The notes beneath the pieces were generated by a model. It did not search any database. It was not told the origin of the DNA and saw nothing but the letters and a program-made list of their open reading frames with translations. DNA of 64,000 nt from Muscardinus avellanarius (taxonomy: Eukaryota > Chordata > Mammalia > Rodentia > Gliridae): contig OY726559.1 of assembly GCA_963383645.1 (NCBI GenBank), forward strand, positions 126,608,721 through 126,672,720, in the 5' to 3' direction. A program made the translations under genes and the position numbers. The stretch's first letter is position 1, and each line of letters begins with the position of its first letter. This document shows positions 11,386-24,149 of this stretch, piece after piece.

Positions 11386-12619
11386 TCACTGGCCAGGACA
11401 CTTCTACCACTGTGGTGCCCAGCTTTAAATTTGTGAGTCCACACTTGGACCTAAGTATCCTACCTTACATTTGTCCCTATTGAACTTCAACTTGCTTTTG
11501 ATTTATTGAGGTCACCCTGACTTCTATTCCTGTCTTCTGAGGAGCTAGAATTTATGCCTTTTCGAATTTGTATTCTGTGAACCTCATTTTCAAAGGAAGA
11601 AAGAACAAGAGAAAACACAGGTTAACTAGGGTCATAAGGCCAGCTGTCTAAGGCAAAATTAAGTGTAGATGTGACACTATTATTCAAAACCCAATATGAC
11701 AAAATATTTCAGCTATAACTACCTAAGACATAAGAAGCAAATTATGTTTCCCTATCAATTTTTCACTTCACACAGCTTGCAAGGACCAGGCCAAGGGGGT
11801 AGAAAGACAAATGGGTGGTCAAAATTAACAGTGTGGTTAGGGAAAGGGGACCGGAGAACATGTGACTATTCTCCCCAGAATGCTCTCATTGATTTTTAAA
11901 GGCTTCTGCCTCACCAACATTTGTTTTGAGATTGTTTTTTATCAGAGACATTTTATCTGCCCGAAACTTGTATTTTTTCTGCTCCATTTTCTGCATTTTC
12001 CTCCAGCATCTTTGATTCTCAGCATTTACAGCAAGCACCGGATCTCCCCCCTAGCCTGAAGCTTGTTAGACTACCGCAAAATAAGATATAAGCACCTCAT
12101 TAATTACCATCATCAAGAGAATTAGCGTGCCTATCGATAAATATTAAAGTTGCAAATTCTATCTCTAAAGAATGGACTCGCTATGCACAGGTATTGGATG
12201 CCTTCCCGCCTGAGACAGATCACAATCACAGAAGACAAGGAAAGCCCTGGCGGCAGATTCTATTTTAATCCCAGGATTTGGGGAGGGACTTTCCTGCCAA
12301 CTAAGGATTAGCTCTTTTTCCCTTAGCGTCTTGCAACTTTGAAAACCAGCTAAAAATGCATATCAAAATGTAAAATGCCTAAATCAGCATTGTGGGAATC
12401 ATTTAAAATGTACTGACAAGGCTGCTCTTATAAATTGAGATATTAATTCAAAATTTCTAAAGTAAAGAAACATTAGTTACATTAAAATGCACCAAAAAAT
12501 GTTTGAAATAAAGACTTTTTGCTCCACTGCAATTTCTAATTTCCAAACATCAAGACAGTAATGATGCTGGCATAGAGTCGCTGAAGTTAATGTGTATAAG
12601 ACAATTCATTGAGGACTGC
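11386..12619. other. Unassigned sequence
   Basis: About 1.2 kb of AT-rich DNA. No repeat is recognised with confidence, and the open frames at 11696-12059 show no domain. Confidence 0.4.
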
Positions 12620-12725
12620 CTGTGCTCATCTGTTGCCCATCACAGCTCTAAGGGCTCTGTATTATTATTACCCCTGTTTAACTCACCAGAAAATGGAGGC
12701 TTAGAGGCTAAGTTACTATATATCA
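12620..12725 (-). mobile_element. MIR SINE fragment
   Basis: Reverse MIR: 'attattattacccctgttta' and 'aaaatggaggcttagagg' followed by 'ctaagttacta'. Confidence 0.7.
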
Positions 12726-12789
12726 CAAATGTCAGTTTTTAAACATCAGCTACATACATTGAAAAAGAACAATGAACAATTCTTTTTTG

Positions 12790-13402
12790 TTTTGATATGT
12801 GGATAAAGAAAATGTGATATATATATATGCATGCACATACAATGGAATTTTACTCAGCTATAAGGAAGAACAAAATTATGTCATTTGCAGAAAAATGAAT
12901 GGAACTAGGGAATATTAATCAGCCAGTCTCAGAAAGTCAAAAGTTAGCCAGGCGCACACTTGTAATCCCAGCATTTTGGAGACGGAGACCTGAGGATCAC
13001 AGTTAATGGACAGCCTCAGCTACTTAGTGAGGCTCTCTGCAACTTAGTGTGACCTTGTTTCAAAATAAAAATACAAAATAGGGCAGGGGGTGTAGCTCGG
13101 AGGTCAAACGCCCTGAGTTCCATCCCCAGACTCACAAAATAAAAAATTAAGTGGGAAAAGAGAACTGCAGAATAGTTCCAGGGATTGGGGGGAGGGAAGG
13201 TGGTCTGGGGAAGGAAACGGTCCAAAGAAGGTTCTATCCATATGTGAAGGTTTCATGACCAACCTCAACTGACATCAGAGTTGGGGGACCAGAGTGGGAT
13301 GTGGAGGAAAATGAGCCAGGTGAAGTGTGCCTGTACGAATATAACATTTTGAATCTCATCAATGTGTTATGTAATTTTGATGCACCAATAAAAGTAGTTA
13401 AA
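12790..13402 (+). mobile_element. 5'-truncated L1 3' end, split by a SINE
   Basis: 'aatggaattttactcagcta', 'atgtcatttgcagaaaaatg' and 'ccagtctcagaaagtcaaaa' precede a SINE inserted at 12948-13146. The L1 then resumes with its G-rich 3' UTR and ends at 'gatgcaccaataaaagtag'. The order shows L1 inserted first, SINE second. Confidence 0.85.
12948..13146 (+). mobile_element. Dimeric B1-dID-like SINE nested in L1
   Basis: Left half 'gcgcacacttgtaatcccag', right half 'gggggtgtagctcggaggtc' ending 'ttccatccccagac' and an A-rich tail. It interrupts the L1 3' UTR. Confidence 0.92.
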
Positions 13403-13869
13403 AAAAGTGGAAAAGAGATGAAGAAAATAACACAAAATAAAAAGTGATAAAATACGTAACAAATAATTCTAAGAATATCTTCCAAGTGGTACAATGTAAG
13501 CATGTTCCTATAAAAGAGCCACTTCAGTCTTAGGCTGTAATAATTAAACTACAGGATACAAGACAATGGAGGCAATGGCCTTGAACTGTTCTTTGGTCCT
13601 CAGAATTCATCTGAGGGGCTGTTTTCCATAGAATGAATGCAGCTTTTGTGGCCTATAGATAAATAAGAGGGAAAGTGGCCAAGATGGTGAGGGGTCTTGA
13701 GTCATGACATCTGAGAAATGACTGCAGAGAGTGGTGGGAGTGCCGGGGAACAGGGCCCCAGGCTTTGTGAGAGATCACAAATAGTGCAATAAACAAGAGA
13801 ACCAACCTGGTTTCAAGTGCTATCATTTCTCTCATCGACACCCCAAGGTGGGGAGAGAAGTTACGGAAC
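13403..13869. other. Unassigned sequence
   Basis: Between an L1 end and a MIR. No exon or repeat identified; the minus-strand 62-codon frame here has no domain. Confidence 0.4.
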
Positions 13870-13995
13870 TTCTGAGACTTTCAGTGTCCTCACCACTAAG
13901 ATGACACTGATAAAGGCACTCTGTACAGCGAGCATCAGTAAAGCATGGACCACTGTACCAGGCATCTGGGAAGCTCTCAGCAAATGCTAACCAGG
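13870..13995 (+). mobile_element. MIR SINE fragment
   Basis: 'gtgtcctcaccactaagatg', 'atggaccactgtaccaggca' and 'agctctcagcaaatgctaac' match the 3' half of MIR in order. Confidence 0.65.
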
Positions 13996-14029
13996 AGGAT
14001 CAATGCTGCTGTCATGGTTCTTGTCCATC

Positions 14030-14110
14030 TTAATACAGAATGTATGTTTGTGTCACCCTGAAGCTCACTATAAGGTAAATCACGTTGCACCAATAAAAGG
14101 ACAAAAGTGA
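14030..14110 (+). mobile_element. Very short L1 3' end
   Basis: Only the last ~80 bp of the L1 3' UTR, ending 'gttgcaccaataaaaggac' and an A-rich tail, the same terminus as the copies near 2.35 and 13.39 kb. Confidence 0.7.
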
Positions 14111-14764
14111 AAAATAAAAAAACAAAAGGTGGTTTCCACAATCACCAAAATCACTGCCAAAAACTGGTCTCCATGGTAAACAGGTGCTTGCCAACAAAGA
14201 CACGCACCACACCAAAGATCTGGAAAATGCCAACTTAGGGAAAGTTAATGTGAGATGTTTACTGTGTGCATGGTGGCTCTCCAGATGTGTTTAGTTAGGA
14301 CCATTTTGAAAGAACATTCCTTTGAAAGGAGTGTGTTCTGCTAAACAAGCATTGTGTCCCATGACCACGGAAGACCCTACACATCATAAGCTGTGCCTGT
14401 CACCCTCTGGCGTTGATATGGGACATCCCAGAGAATCTATCCAGAGGTTCTGGAAGCCACAGCGGGGAAAGAACAGCCAAGTGTAGCCAATGGGGCCACT
14501 GAGCAGGTGGAAACAGGGAATAGGACTGGTGGACTCAGGGCACAAGAGAGAAGCAGTTCATTCTAAGAAAACGGGTAGAACAGTCCCCTGGTAAAAGCTC
14601 ACTTTTAAAGTAAAATGGCCCAGATAAATCTGAGATTCATTAAATTAGACCTAGAAATAAGGTTGCCCCACATAGGCTCATCTAAGTACGTGTGAATGAA
14701 GAAGGAAATGAATGAACACTTTTATGCCAAGGTTATCCCCTCTCCTATAAAACATAGCGCCAAA
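14111..14764. other. Unassigned sequence
   Basis: Unique DNA with no recognised repeat or exon. Confidence 0.4.
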
Positions 14765-14946
14765 GTCACACCGTTATCGCTGGGCCTGGTAATCCCTGTA
14801 GTTGGGAGGCTGAAAGAGAAGGATTGCATGTTTGATATTAGATTGGGCCTTAGTGAGACCCTCGGGAACTTAAAGAGACCTTGCTTCAAAATAAAAAGGG
14901 GTATAGTTTGGAAGAGAATGTCCTTGGGTCCAATGCCCAGTACAAA
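14765..14946 (+). mobile_element. Dimeric B1-dID-like SINE, diverged
   Basis: 'gctgggcctggtaatccctg' on the left, 'ggtatagtttggaagagaat' and 'gggtccaatgcccagtac' on the right. An open frame at 14696-14950 runs through it and is a by-product. Confidence 0.85.
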
Positions 14947-14994
14947 TTAAGTCATATCATTACAAATATTGGTTATAATTACTGTTAAAATTAT

Positions 14995-15186
14995 ACCCAA
15001 GCATGGTAGTGCATGCCTGTAATTCAGGTACTTGGGAAGCTGAGGAAATATCACAGGTTCAAAGCCAACTCAGCAAATGAGCAAGACCTTCAGGAACTTA
15101 TTGAGTCTCACTTCACAAATTAAAAGAGGGATGGGGTGTAGTTCAGAGGTAGAATGCCCCTGGCTTCAATCCCAGTACCAAAAATA
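14995..15186 (+). mobile_element. Dimeric B1-dID-like SINE, ordinary subtype
   Basis: 'gtagtgcatgcctgtaattc' to 'gtagttcagaggtagaatgc' and 'cttcaatcccagtacc'. Same orientation as the copy 50 bp upstream. Confidence 0.9.
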
Positions 15187-16339
15187 AATTATAAACAGCA
15201 TCAGTAAAACTATCAGCTGAGACACTCTTTTTCATGTTGAATGTATCACATCAATCAGACTCTCTGAATTCCTGCATCTTTATTTGTTGATTTAATCTTA
15301 AGGGATCCACTGGAATAAGTGTGTTACACACAAGTAAGCTTCAATGTGAGAGAGACAACAGAATCCAAGACAGGCTTTGTGTAGACATGGATTTTCACAT
15401 GCTTATTCAAAATATTTGCTGTCAACGGTACTTGGTTAAAGTGATTGTTACATACAGCATGGCTAACTTTTTATGTAAATGAAATGCAAATGTATGCAAT
15501 GTTATCTTTAATGCAGATGTAGCAGAAAGTATTAAGATATGCTGAGAGCCTAATTAGGTCCTACATCAAAAACTATATATAAACTTGACTCCAATGTCTC
15601 AAGAACACAAATTGAGTCTAGAAATCCCAGTTTGCAAGCTTAAAAAAAGGATGTACATATATATTTTAAATCAGAGTTCCTTTCTTCTCCCTTTTCTAAG
15701 ACTGAGAACTTAAAAGGATGCTCTTGGACAGATATTTCAGCTCTGGGGAGGGGGTGTGGAGTGGGTGGGAAATGAACAAGTTTCTTTCTAGCAAAAACCA
15801 GGAAGCAAGAAAAGAAAAATCAGCCACAAGCCCCCCAAACAGGCAAAACAAAGCTGTCTTGTGCTTTCCGTCTTCGTATTAAAAATGATGACTTGCCAGA
15901 AAGCATAATTTTGCATTTATTTCCATTTCTAACCTTCCTGGAGACAAACACATGTGCATTCCTTCCTAATTGGAGTTACAGTAAAACCTTATGAATTCTT
16001 CCACTAGTTCTCCATGTTGGTCATTCAGACACGGGTGGAACAGTGTTTTCAAAGCAAATAAATATCATAAAAAGCACTGCAGCGTGCACACTCAGCCTAT
16101 GTGTCGAAATGAGCCCTTTGTCTCTGGGTTTAATCCTCAGTACCACAAAAGAAAAAAAGTTGCCTTTTCTATTTATTGTAGCAAATCCCCTAAAAGAACT
16201 CTCTTACATAATATTTTGTTATCTCATTATGTTTTACTGTATATATAGAAAAGTGATCAAATAAATGTCTCCATAATTCTGTATAATCTGGAGTTTCACT
16301 AGCTCTGAAGGACCTTGCCTCCTGGTTCCTCAGCAAGAT
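15187..16339. other. Mostly unique; octamer motif and SINE-tail scrap
   Basis: An ATGCAAAT octamer lies at 15484-15491 in an AT-rich block. Bases 16110-16158 ('gggtttaatcctcagtacca' plus A-rich tail) are the detached 3' end of a B1-dID SINE. Confidence 0.45.
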
Positions 16340-16475
16340 ATAGAGGGCTTGGAGTCACACACCCCTGTGGTCTCTGGCTCTAGCTGTGAGCTGTCCCATG
16401 TACTTGGACAGCTTGAGACCATGGGCTTCAGTGGGCCTGCTTTCCTCTTTGTTAATGGGGCTTTTCTTCCTCCAT
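16340..16475 (+). mobile_element. MIR SINE fragment
   Basis: 'ggagtcacacacccctgtgg', 'ctagctgtgagctgtcccat' and 'cctctttgttaatgggg' follow MIR order. Confidence 0.6.
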
Positions 16476-16539
16476 TAATATTTATGATTGCTAGGGAATC
16501 AAAAGAGGGCACAAAGGATGTAGAATGTACTTCATAAGT

Positions 16540-16850
16540 TCTGAAGATATGTGTGTATGCATATGTACTGTAGTAAACATGTCTACCACCTGCATACATG
16601 TACATATTTGCATGCATGTACACATGCATTTATACATATATGCACATACATACACACACTAAGCTCATAACACACATGTGTATAGGTGTAAGTAAGTACC
16701 CATGGATAAGTACAGGTGTCTAGATGAATATACTGACCTCAGAGTAAATATACATTCATATCACATATGGCTGTATATGCAGATGACAGTGGATTCACAC
16801 ATACATGCCTGTGTACATCTATAAGTGCCAGTGCACACATTAACTGTGCA
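16540..16850. repeat. Degenerate (ACAT/GTAT)n low-complexity tract
   Basis: About 300 bp of imperfect alternating purine-pyrimidine sequence rich in 'catgtaca', 'tatgtgtgt' and 'acatacat', resembling the tract at 26541 but more decayed. Confidence 0.75.
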
Positions 16851-18384
16851 TGTATCTGAACCAATTAACCTGTGCTCTTTGCAAGAAAAAGTACCTGAAA
16901 TGGCCCAAGATAAAAGCTAGACCTGTGTGTCCAGGCTGAAGGGTTTAACGCAAACACAGCTGATCCAGCTCTATTCCCCTCTGAGTTTTCTTCCAGCTTA
17001 TCTAATATACCCTCTGAAAGGAAGGATCGTTTTTAGTTCTGCTAAGATCCCCAAATGCTCTTAACATCTCCAAAGCTCTCTAATACAAAAGGACCCAGTT
17101 GCTGCAAGGCACAGGAATTGCTCTGGCTTCACAGCCCCACGGAACATGCCCAGTGGAATATCTCACACACCGCTCCAGCACAGCTCCTCTGAAATTGATA
17201 TTGCCGGCATCACTCGTCCCAAATTTCTAACATTGTCATGATAACCCCATTTGTTCTCAGGCTCCGCTTCCCAGATTTTAAAGTGACAGAATTTCCCCCA
17301 TGTCTGTCCTTCATCACGCCCTTTCTGTGAGGAGAAGAAAACGTCTTCCCTTGAGTTACTTCTCCATTTTGTGGAAGAATTCCTGGAGATATTGTTAGTT
17401 ATCAAGTATGGAGTAAACAATCCTGAACTGCCTGCTAACTTAACAGTCGGTGTCATTTTAAGAAACAAGACTTGCGCTCTAATTGGAGGACCAGGGAAGT
17501 CTGAACGTTAGCACTCAACAACTGGCTTCAGATATAACTGCTATTGATGCTAAGGAGAGGGAGAGGCTGTTCTGGAGGCAGGACTTGGGGAGGAGGTAGA
17601 AGCCGAGCGACCCTCCCGTTCTGACCTTCCCCAGCGCTTCTCTCAAAAGAGTGAACTTCTGAGGGCTACTTCCCGTCCACACGACCCCCGCGCCTCACGC
17701 TGCTTCTCTGCCCCACTCTGCTGATGGCGACCTAGCATGCTGAGGTGCCCAGCGGCCCTCTGACCCCCTCCTCCACTGGCCCCTCCAGCACCCGGTATCT
17801 GCATCCTTTCCTTTTCTCCCTGGAACACACTAATTCCTGGCAACTTTTCTTCTCAAAAAGCCCCCTGACTCTTGCTCTGGCGCACAGTGAATTCTATGTG
17901 CAACTTGCCCTCTCTTTTCTTTTCATATCCTGCATCACTGCTTCTATGACATTAACTAATAATTATTCACTACTAATTATCATTCATTAGTAATAGGAAC
18001 TGACTACTTCCCTCAGAAGCCCCGTATTTGCATTGCAAGGGTCTGCTGGGCATTATTAAAGAAGGTCCCATTGCAAAGTATCAGTGAGACCAGGTTTGGT
18101 TTCACTGCATCTGCCCCACAGATCCTAATGAGAGTGTCAACATCAGAATTATGCAAGTTTGAAATGCCTCCTGTATGTCTTTATGTCTCCCCTCTTCTGG
18201 CTCCCACATTAAGCTTCCAAGTTGTACTTCCATGTAGCCTCTACCATCCAGCCCTCAGACTCCATGCACCCACCACTCAAGGTCAGACCTCCAGTCCGAA
18301 GCCCAGGATGAATGAGCCCTCTGTGCCTCAGAAGTAGAAGCCTACAGTGGGAAGTACACTCATCTAGAGAAAGGTGAGCCACGA
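16851..18384. other. Unassigned sequence
   Basis: About 1.5 kb. Bases 17590-17880 are richer in C and G than the surroundings but show no clear CpG island or exon. Open frames on both strands lack domains. Confidence 0.4.
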
Positions 18385-18490
18385 TCTGGATTCAGGATTG
18401 CTGCTTCTTCGTGAATTGGCTTTGGGCAGTGACTCAACCCCCTTCAGGACTAGTTTTCCCATCTCTAAGATGTGAATGAGGCTTCTTTTC
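18385..18490 (+). mobile_element. MIR SINE fragment
   Basis: 'ggctttgggcagtgactcaa' and 'tagttttcccatctctaaga' match the MIR core. Confidence 0.65.
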
Positions 18491-18589
18491 TGCTACTTAC
18501 TATTTTTCTAGTGTTGGTGTAATATATACGTCACAGTGAGATTCAAAGTGATACAAACATATCTGCACACACCAGTTGGTGTATTTCCC

Positions 18590-18775
18590 TTTATCACTTA
18601 TTGAAAATAACAGTGCCTAGTTATCGTTACAACCACCAAGGCCTCCCTCCTCCAATCCAGATGCTCCCCAAACCTTCATCCTTAGAGATGCTGATCAGAA
18701 TATCGACTAGGGGCTCTTCACATCTCTATTTTGAAAAGTTCCCCAGGTCTGGTAATTAAATTTTGGAGACTGCTC
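18590..18775 (+). mobile_element. Possible MER5-like hAT fragment
   Basis: 'atctctattttgaaaagttc' and 'cccaggtctggtaattaaat' resemble the MER5A right half. Decayed and uncertain. Confidence 0.35.
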
Positions 18776-18954
18776 CGATCCATCATAGAACTTGAAGACA
18801 GAATTCTCTCCCTCAAGCATAACTCAAACCACATTATTCCCAAGCTAAGGAACCTTTCAAGGGCTGCCTCTAAGGTTCTGAGGACGTTTTAGGCTCTCTC
18901 ACTCATCTTCTCTATTTCCTAAATAGTAATTGTGCCAAATTAGCTTATTTCTTA

Positions 18955-19310
18955 TTGTCATCAGTCATGATGGAGTTAGCTATAAGTATCAGAAACTGAA
19001 CAAAGAGTGACCTAATCAATAAAGCATTATTATTTTTGTTATTATTTATATAAAATGAATTTGGGGGCAGATGCTTTGTACATTGCCTTAGTGATGCAGA
19101 AGGTCAGGGTACCAAGTCAAGTTGAAAATTCTCTTGATCCTTCCCCTTCAGGTAGCATTGAGTCTTCACTTAAAAGGGTACAGAGGTCCTCCTACAGGGA
19201 CCCCTTTCTTAAGGGCCATAAATAGGTCACATGGGAAAGTGGTATTTGTCAGCCTCTAAGGTGGAAGACTGGCAAGGGAGAGGGGAGGCTTTGAGCAACC
19301 AACCATTCAA
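18955..19310 (+). mobile_element. Possible ancient interspersed repeat, class not assigned
   Basis: 'tagctataagtatcagaaac' and 'aaataggtcacatgggaaag' resemble a mammal-wide repeat I have seen but cannot name. Treat as tentative. Confidence 0.3.
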
Positions 19311-19377
19311 GTTCCCTAAATACACTGCTACCTAAAGAGAATGGCCTTCCTTCCTAAATCTGTGTCTATGTAAATAA

Positions 19378-19556
19378 CTGCAGCTAACACTCATGTTCTT
19401 ATGAGAGGCCAATCAGTACTCCAGATTCTTTAAGGGGCGAGCTCTTCATCTCCACAGTAGCCCTGAGGTCAGAGTTCTGTTAGACAGATCTCCAAGGTGA
19501 TGATCCTGAGGCTGGGAGGATTCAAATGCAGGCAGTAGACAGACTTTAGATTTTAC
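19378..19556 (-). mobile_element. MIR SINE fragment
   Basis: Reverse MIR: 'agctcttcatctccacagta', 'gccctgaggtcagagttctg', then 'aggctgggaggattcaaatg'. Confidence 0.65.
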
Positions 19557-20029
19557 ATTCCTACACAACACAATTCTGTCTGTCCGAAAACAGCTGAAGG
19601 ACAACCTCTACCATGAAGAGCACCGTGCACGAAGCCCCCTGAGCAGAATCCCCCCAACCTGCCTTAAAACTTCCTAATGCCCTTGTATATCCAGAGCAAT
19701 AACATCATCCCAAGAAAGCCAGCTGAGATGAATGGAATCATGATGAATAATTATACCGGGAAACATAATGTCCTGGGGAAACCAGGATTTTAAATGACAC
19801 AGGATTACTACCTGTGTCCCCCTCCCCATAGGATGCCTGTGTATGGCGCCTTCCCTGTGACTAGTGCAACGGGCGTGTGAGGGCAGCAGGCGAGTAGTGC
19901 AGGGCCCCTGGTGTGGTTCATGTGCTGCCTTTCTCAGGGCAAGTGACCTTGGTCAATTAACTATGTGCTAACCTAAAGGAGTCTTAGAAGGTGGGTGGGA
20001 TTTGTTCAAGCCAAGGATAGAGCGGCATC

Positions 20030-20255
20030 TGTGAGCAGTGTGACAGGTACAGTACCTACGTCAGATCATCTGTATTCAAATACTAGATCAGGAGCGTGTG
20101 GGATCTATATTTCAGACAGCTTACCTCACAGCTTCGTTGCCTCAGTTTCCCTATCTGTAAAATCATCATGAAAGATAATCATGATAACACCTACAAAGCG
20201 TTTGGGACCACTGAGTGAACTAATGCCCATAAAATGCCTGACACAAAAAAACTCG
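20030..20255 (+). mobile_element. MIR SINE, near full length
   Basis: 'cctcagtttccctatctgta' followed by 'aaatcatcatgaaagataat' and 'aaaatgcctgacac' is a clear MIR core with its 3' part. Confidence 0.75.
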
Positions 20256-22837
20256 ACATTTTGGCAGTCATTAATTAACACACACATTTATTAGTATCTG
20301 AACTAATGTATATGTGCAGAAATGTACATTTCGATCAAACTCAGTTCTGCACTGGGGAATTATTTAACTGGTCTCCAAAGGGTCCATGAAGAAACAACAG
20401 TAACCAAAAAAAAATAAAAAAGGAAAAATGAGTCACAAGAAAAATATTCACCAATGTTGGGAGTTACTTATACGCCTGGCACCGTATGGATCATCACATA
20501 CCTATATACAACCGCTAGGAAAGAAACATGGTAATTTATGTGTGGCGTATATACACAAAAATCAAGCAAAGAATTCAGCATAGCCAGGGCAAATACGCCT
20601 GCATTAAAAAAAAAAAACAGTGCCAAAAATAGCATTCATCCTAGGGAAGAGCAGAAATATTTTGCACCAAGTACCCCATCTTTTGGAGCTTAAGGTCTCT
20701 AAAGTCCATTCCAGGTCTAGATTATGAATCTAATAAATCAAGCAACCAGGATTCAGACCCACATCTCTAGGACTACAAAGCTCCATTGCATACAGAATGA
20801 TGAGCCGGTACAGATCAGGCTCCAGGACGCTCTGGAATGCTCCAGCCATTCCCTTGACATAGCAATGTATACCAAGACAAGACCTTTTTTCCGCAAACTT
20901 GACAAATCTTAAGACACATCCCCATCCATGGGTAAGCCTGTTTATCACAAAACCCTATGAAAAACATCCTCTCCAAAGACCTTTAGTATCCAGAGCCTTT
21001 CATCCCTTGAAGGGCCGCTGGACCGGTTCCCAGGCCTCAGCTGTATGTTAATAACAGGAGTGAGAAGCCCTTCCTCTGAGGTGGCGGGGCAAACCCTGCT
21101 CCTCTCAGACAGCTGTTGACTTTAAGCCCTCACTTCATACTCTTAGCACCTTCCCCTACCACAGATGAGAACGTGGATCAGGCTGCCTTTGTGACCAAGG
21201 GAAGGAGGGAATATGTGAGAGAACACGGGCAACCTGGAGCTATACAGTCGAAGACACGAGTCTAGACAATGACTCTGGGCTGGCCATCTTCATTTAAAAG
21301 AGGCCCCCAGAAACGGTTGTAAGTTCAGAACATGAGCAATCTGGTCCGATGTGAATGGAGCTTATTAAGGTCAAGAATTAATGCAAAAATTTAAGAAGAA
21401 AAAAGTTGGGAAGGGAATATTCCTTCCTGCCACCTTTTACCAAGTGAGTGTTGAGGACACTGGTTGGGGTTGACTTTGTGCGCATAATCTGCCGTGTCTA
21501 CATTCTTCAGGGCCTACAGTAATGTTCCTAGCAGTGTATTTGAATTAACCAGACCCAGAGGATAAAACTTTCAAATTAAACACATTCCTAAAGGATTTCA
21601 GACTCATTGTGTATGCACCAAGGAAACATAACATCCTAAAAATAATACATACACAGAGAGAAGCACATTTTCCACAAACATTAAAGTGGAATATGAATTA
21701 TGACCCAGCTCATGGGAATAGACATCTGATTACATGCAAAATGGAGCTTTTGTAAATAACATCAGTCTTTGTGAGCTACCGCAATTATTATCAACCATTT
21801 AATTTTACTCCCTAGCAACTCATCCATCATTGTTAAAACTGTCTACTTTTGTTTTTTCCCTTCTGATTCATGAGGCTCCAAATTTTATAAAGTTCACCAT
21901 TCAAACCATGTAGATTACTAACCCAGCAGTGAAGGAGTTCATGAGATTATTAGATTCACCAAAGCATATGCTGCATTGTGTATCTGCTATTTCAGGACAC
22001 AGTCTGCTGGCGAATTGTTAGAAGCAGCACAATTACAGAGGTAGCCATCCTGTTTGCTTTCTATACAAAGGAATCATGCAAATGTGTATAAACTTTTGGT
22101 ATTTGGGTGTTTGAGTGCAAAGTGCCTCCCAAGGAATTCCAGCATGCTTCACTTCTTTCTTGTCCTCACCCCCAATATCTGCTGCTATTTTATTAAATAA
22201 CACTAGTAACTCCAGTTGGTCTGTGTCACATTTAATATGCTTGCCTTATAAATAGTGAAATAAGCTATTTGCCAACTTCTCACATTTTATTTCAGCACAA
22301 AGTAAGAAGAAATGTTGATCAGTAGAGTTACACTTTTCCAGAGGACACCAAACATGTCCTTAGTCTATTGCTATGGCAAACTCTTAAAATCCAGACGCAG
22401 GAAGTACCTACAGCAGATAGTTTTCTGTTCCAGGTGAAGTTATAGGTGGTGCATCAGAACAATACCTTGAACACCTACAGAGAGATCCCACTTCATAAAG
22501 TTCACTCAATTTTCTCCCCCTTGAAATTACACTGCAGTTAAGAGTGAGGACTTGCATCGGCTCCCAGAGGCCTTTGAGTTTCAGCTGCATCAGAAGTTTA
22601 GAGAGCCTTTGGCCTGCAAAAAATGTTAAATTTTCCCATGCAGTTTCAATGACATTTTTATAGAAAGTGAGCTGTGTTTCATTGAATTTTAAAAGTCTGC
22701 TTGTCTTTTCTATTGGAATATGAGCCCAATATAGGCAAGGGTCCATTTACTACTCATTAATATTAATTTCTATGCTTCAGTACCATTAGTTGATTTGATA
22801 TTCACTGAAATGAAGAGAAGTCTATTTAAGGTAAGAA
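20256..22837. other. Repeat-poor block
   Basis: About 2.6 kb with no repeat I can name and no credible exon. The AT-rich 21600-22100 part carries an ATGCAAAT octamer (22076-22083) and several TAAT motifs. Lack of repeats is compatible with conserved non-coding DNA but does not prove it. Confidence 0.4.
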
Positions 22838-22854
22838 TGCAAGTGCCTATTTCT

Positions 22855-23066
22855 TTTCTTTTCTTTTTTCTTTTTCTTTTTTGGTGGTACTGGGGTTCCT
22901 GGAAGCCCTTCTACCTCCGAGCTACACTCCCAGACCTATTTTATACTTTTTTTTTTTTTATTTGGAAACAGGGTCTCTTAAGCCAGTGCGGCTGGCTTCG
23001 AACCTGTGTGATCCTCCTGTCTCCGCCTCCCAAGCGCGGGGATTACAATCGTGCGCCACGCCCGGC
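22855..23066 (-). mobile_element. Dimeric B1-dID-like SINE, young-type, with 17-bp TSD
   Basis: Reverse young-type element with a T/C-rich tail. It is flanked by an exact 17-bp target-site duplication, TGCAAGTGCCTATTTCT, at 22838-22854 and 23067-23083, which shows L1-type retroposition. The open frames at 22795-23129 are readings through the element. Confidence 0.96.
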
Positions 23067-23224
23067 TGCAAGTGCCTATTTCTAATAAACATTTTAACTT
23101 CTGAGTACTCAATTTCTTTCTGGTCTTAGCCTGAAAAAGTACTAGCTAGGCAGGCTAGCCAAAACTTTATACTGAAGCCATTCCTTTGCATGAGAAGAAA
23201 TGAAATTGGCTTTCTAAAAAAAAT

Positions 23225-23402
23225 TTGTACCTACTCTATATCAGGCATTGGTTGGAGGTTTTATTTTGTTTCACTTTTCTCTAACTATACCACTGAGATT
23301 GATATAATTATTCTCATTTTAGAAATTAGAAAACTGGGCTCAGAAAACAGAAGTGAGATACTCACCTGACAAACTACAGAACACAGATCTAGCTAGCTCC
23401 TG
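23225..23402 (-). mobile_element. MIR SINE fragment
   Basis: Reverse MIR: 'tacctactctatatcaggca', 'attattctcattttagaaat', 'aaactgggctcagaaa', 'acacagatctagctagc'. Confidence 0.7.
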
Positions 23403-24149
23403 AGCATGAACTGTTCTGTTCTGTTTCTTCTATGCTCTTAGAACATGATTTTTTTTTATTCAGGCACCATCTAACAGTTTTAATTTTATATCTTAACTCT
23501 CTTCTTTAAACTTTCCAGTAAGAATCATGCACACAAAGGTAAAACTAAAGCCCTGGAAAATGTGACCAGGCAGAGGAAGCTAGGGCAACGAAAGCCCATC
23601 TGGTAGCATCTGGCCTACTCAGGCAGGTCAGAGAAGCTGTGTTGAGGAAGGATGCTCGATTCCAGATTTGTCTATCAACTGACTGATGGGTAAATAAAAT
23701 GCAGTGCCTTCAGGCAGTGTCACACTATTCAATTATAAATAGGAATAAAGGACCATGACAACAAAATGTGTAGTTCTGAACTGGGACTGTTTGCTTAAAA
23801 GGAAATAATGTTGGACAAGTGGCCCAATTTGAATATGGTCAAAAGATTTGAAGACTGCAATAAAGATTCCTGATTTTGAGGGTTATATCATGACTGTATG
23901 GGTACATTTCCTTGCAAATTGGGGATTACACATTAAAGTATGCTAGAATGTAGAGAATGGGGTCGGCAATTTACTCTCAGATGATTCAGAAGAAAACAAA
24001 GTTCTTAGTATTTGTCTTGTTACTCTTCTATAAGTCAGAGAAGTGAAGAGAAAATTGTAGAAAAGGACTATTTGATACTGAGAATGTTCTGAGGAGGAAG
24101 AGCTGTCACTCCAAGGAAGTTTGGCAAGTGACTTAAGATAGTCATTGTG
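23403..24149. other. Unassigned sequence
   Basis: No repeat or exon recognised. Confidence 0.4.
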
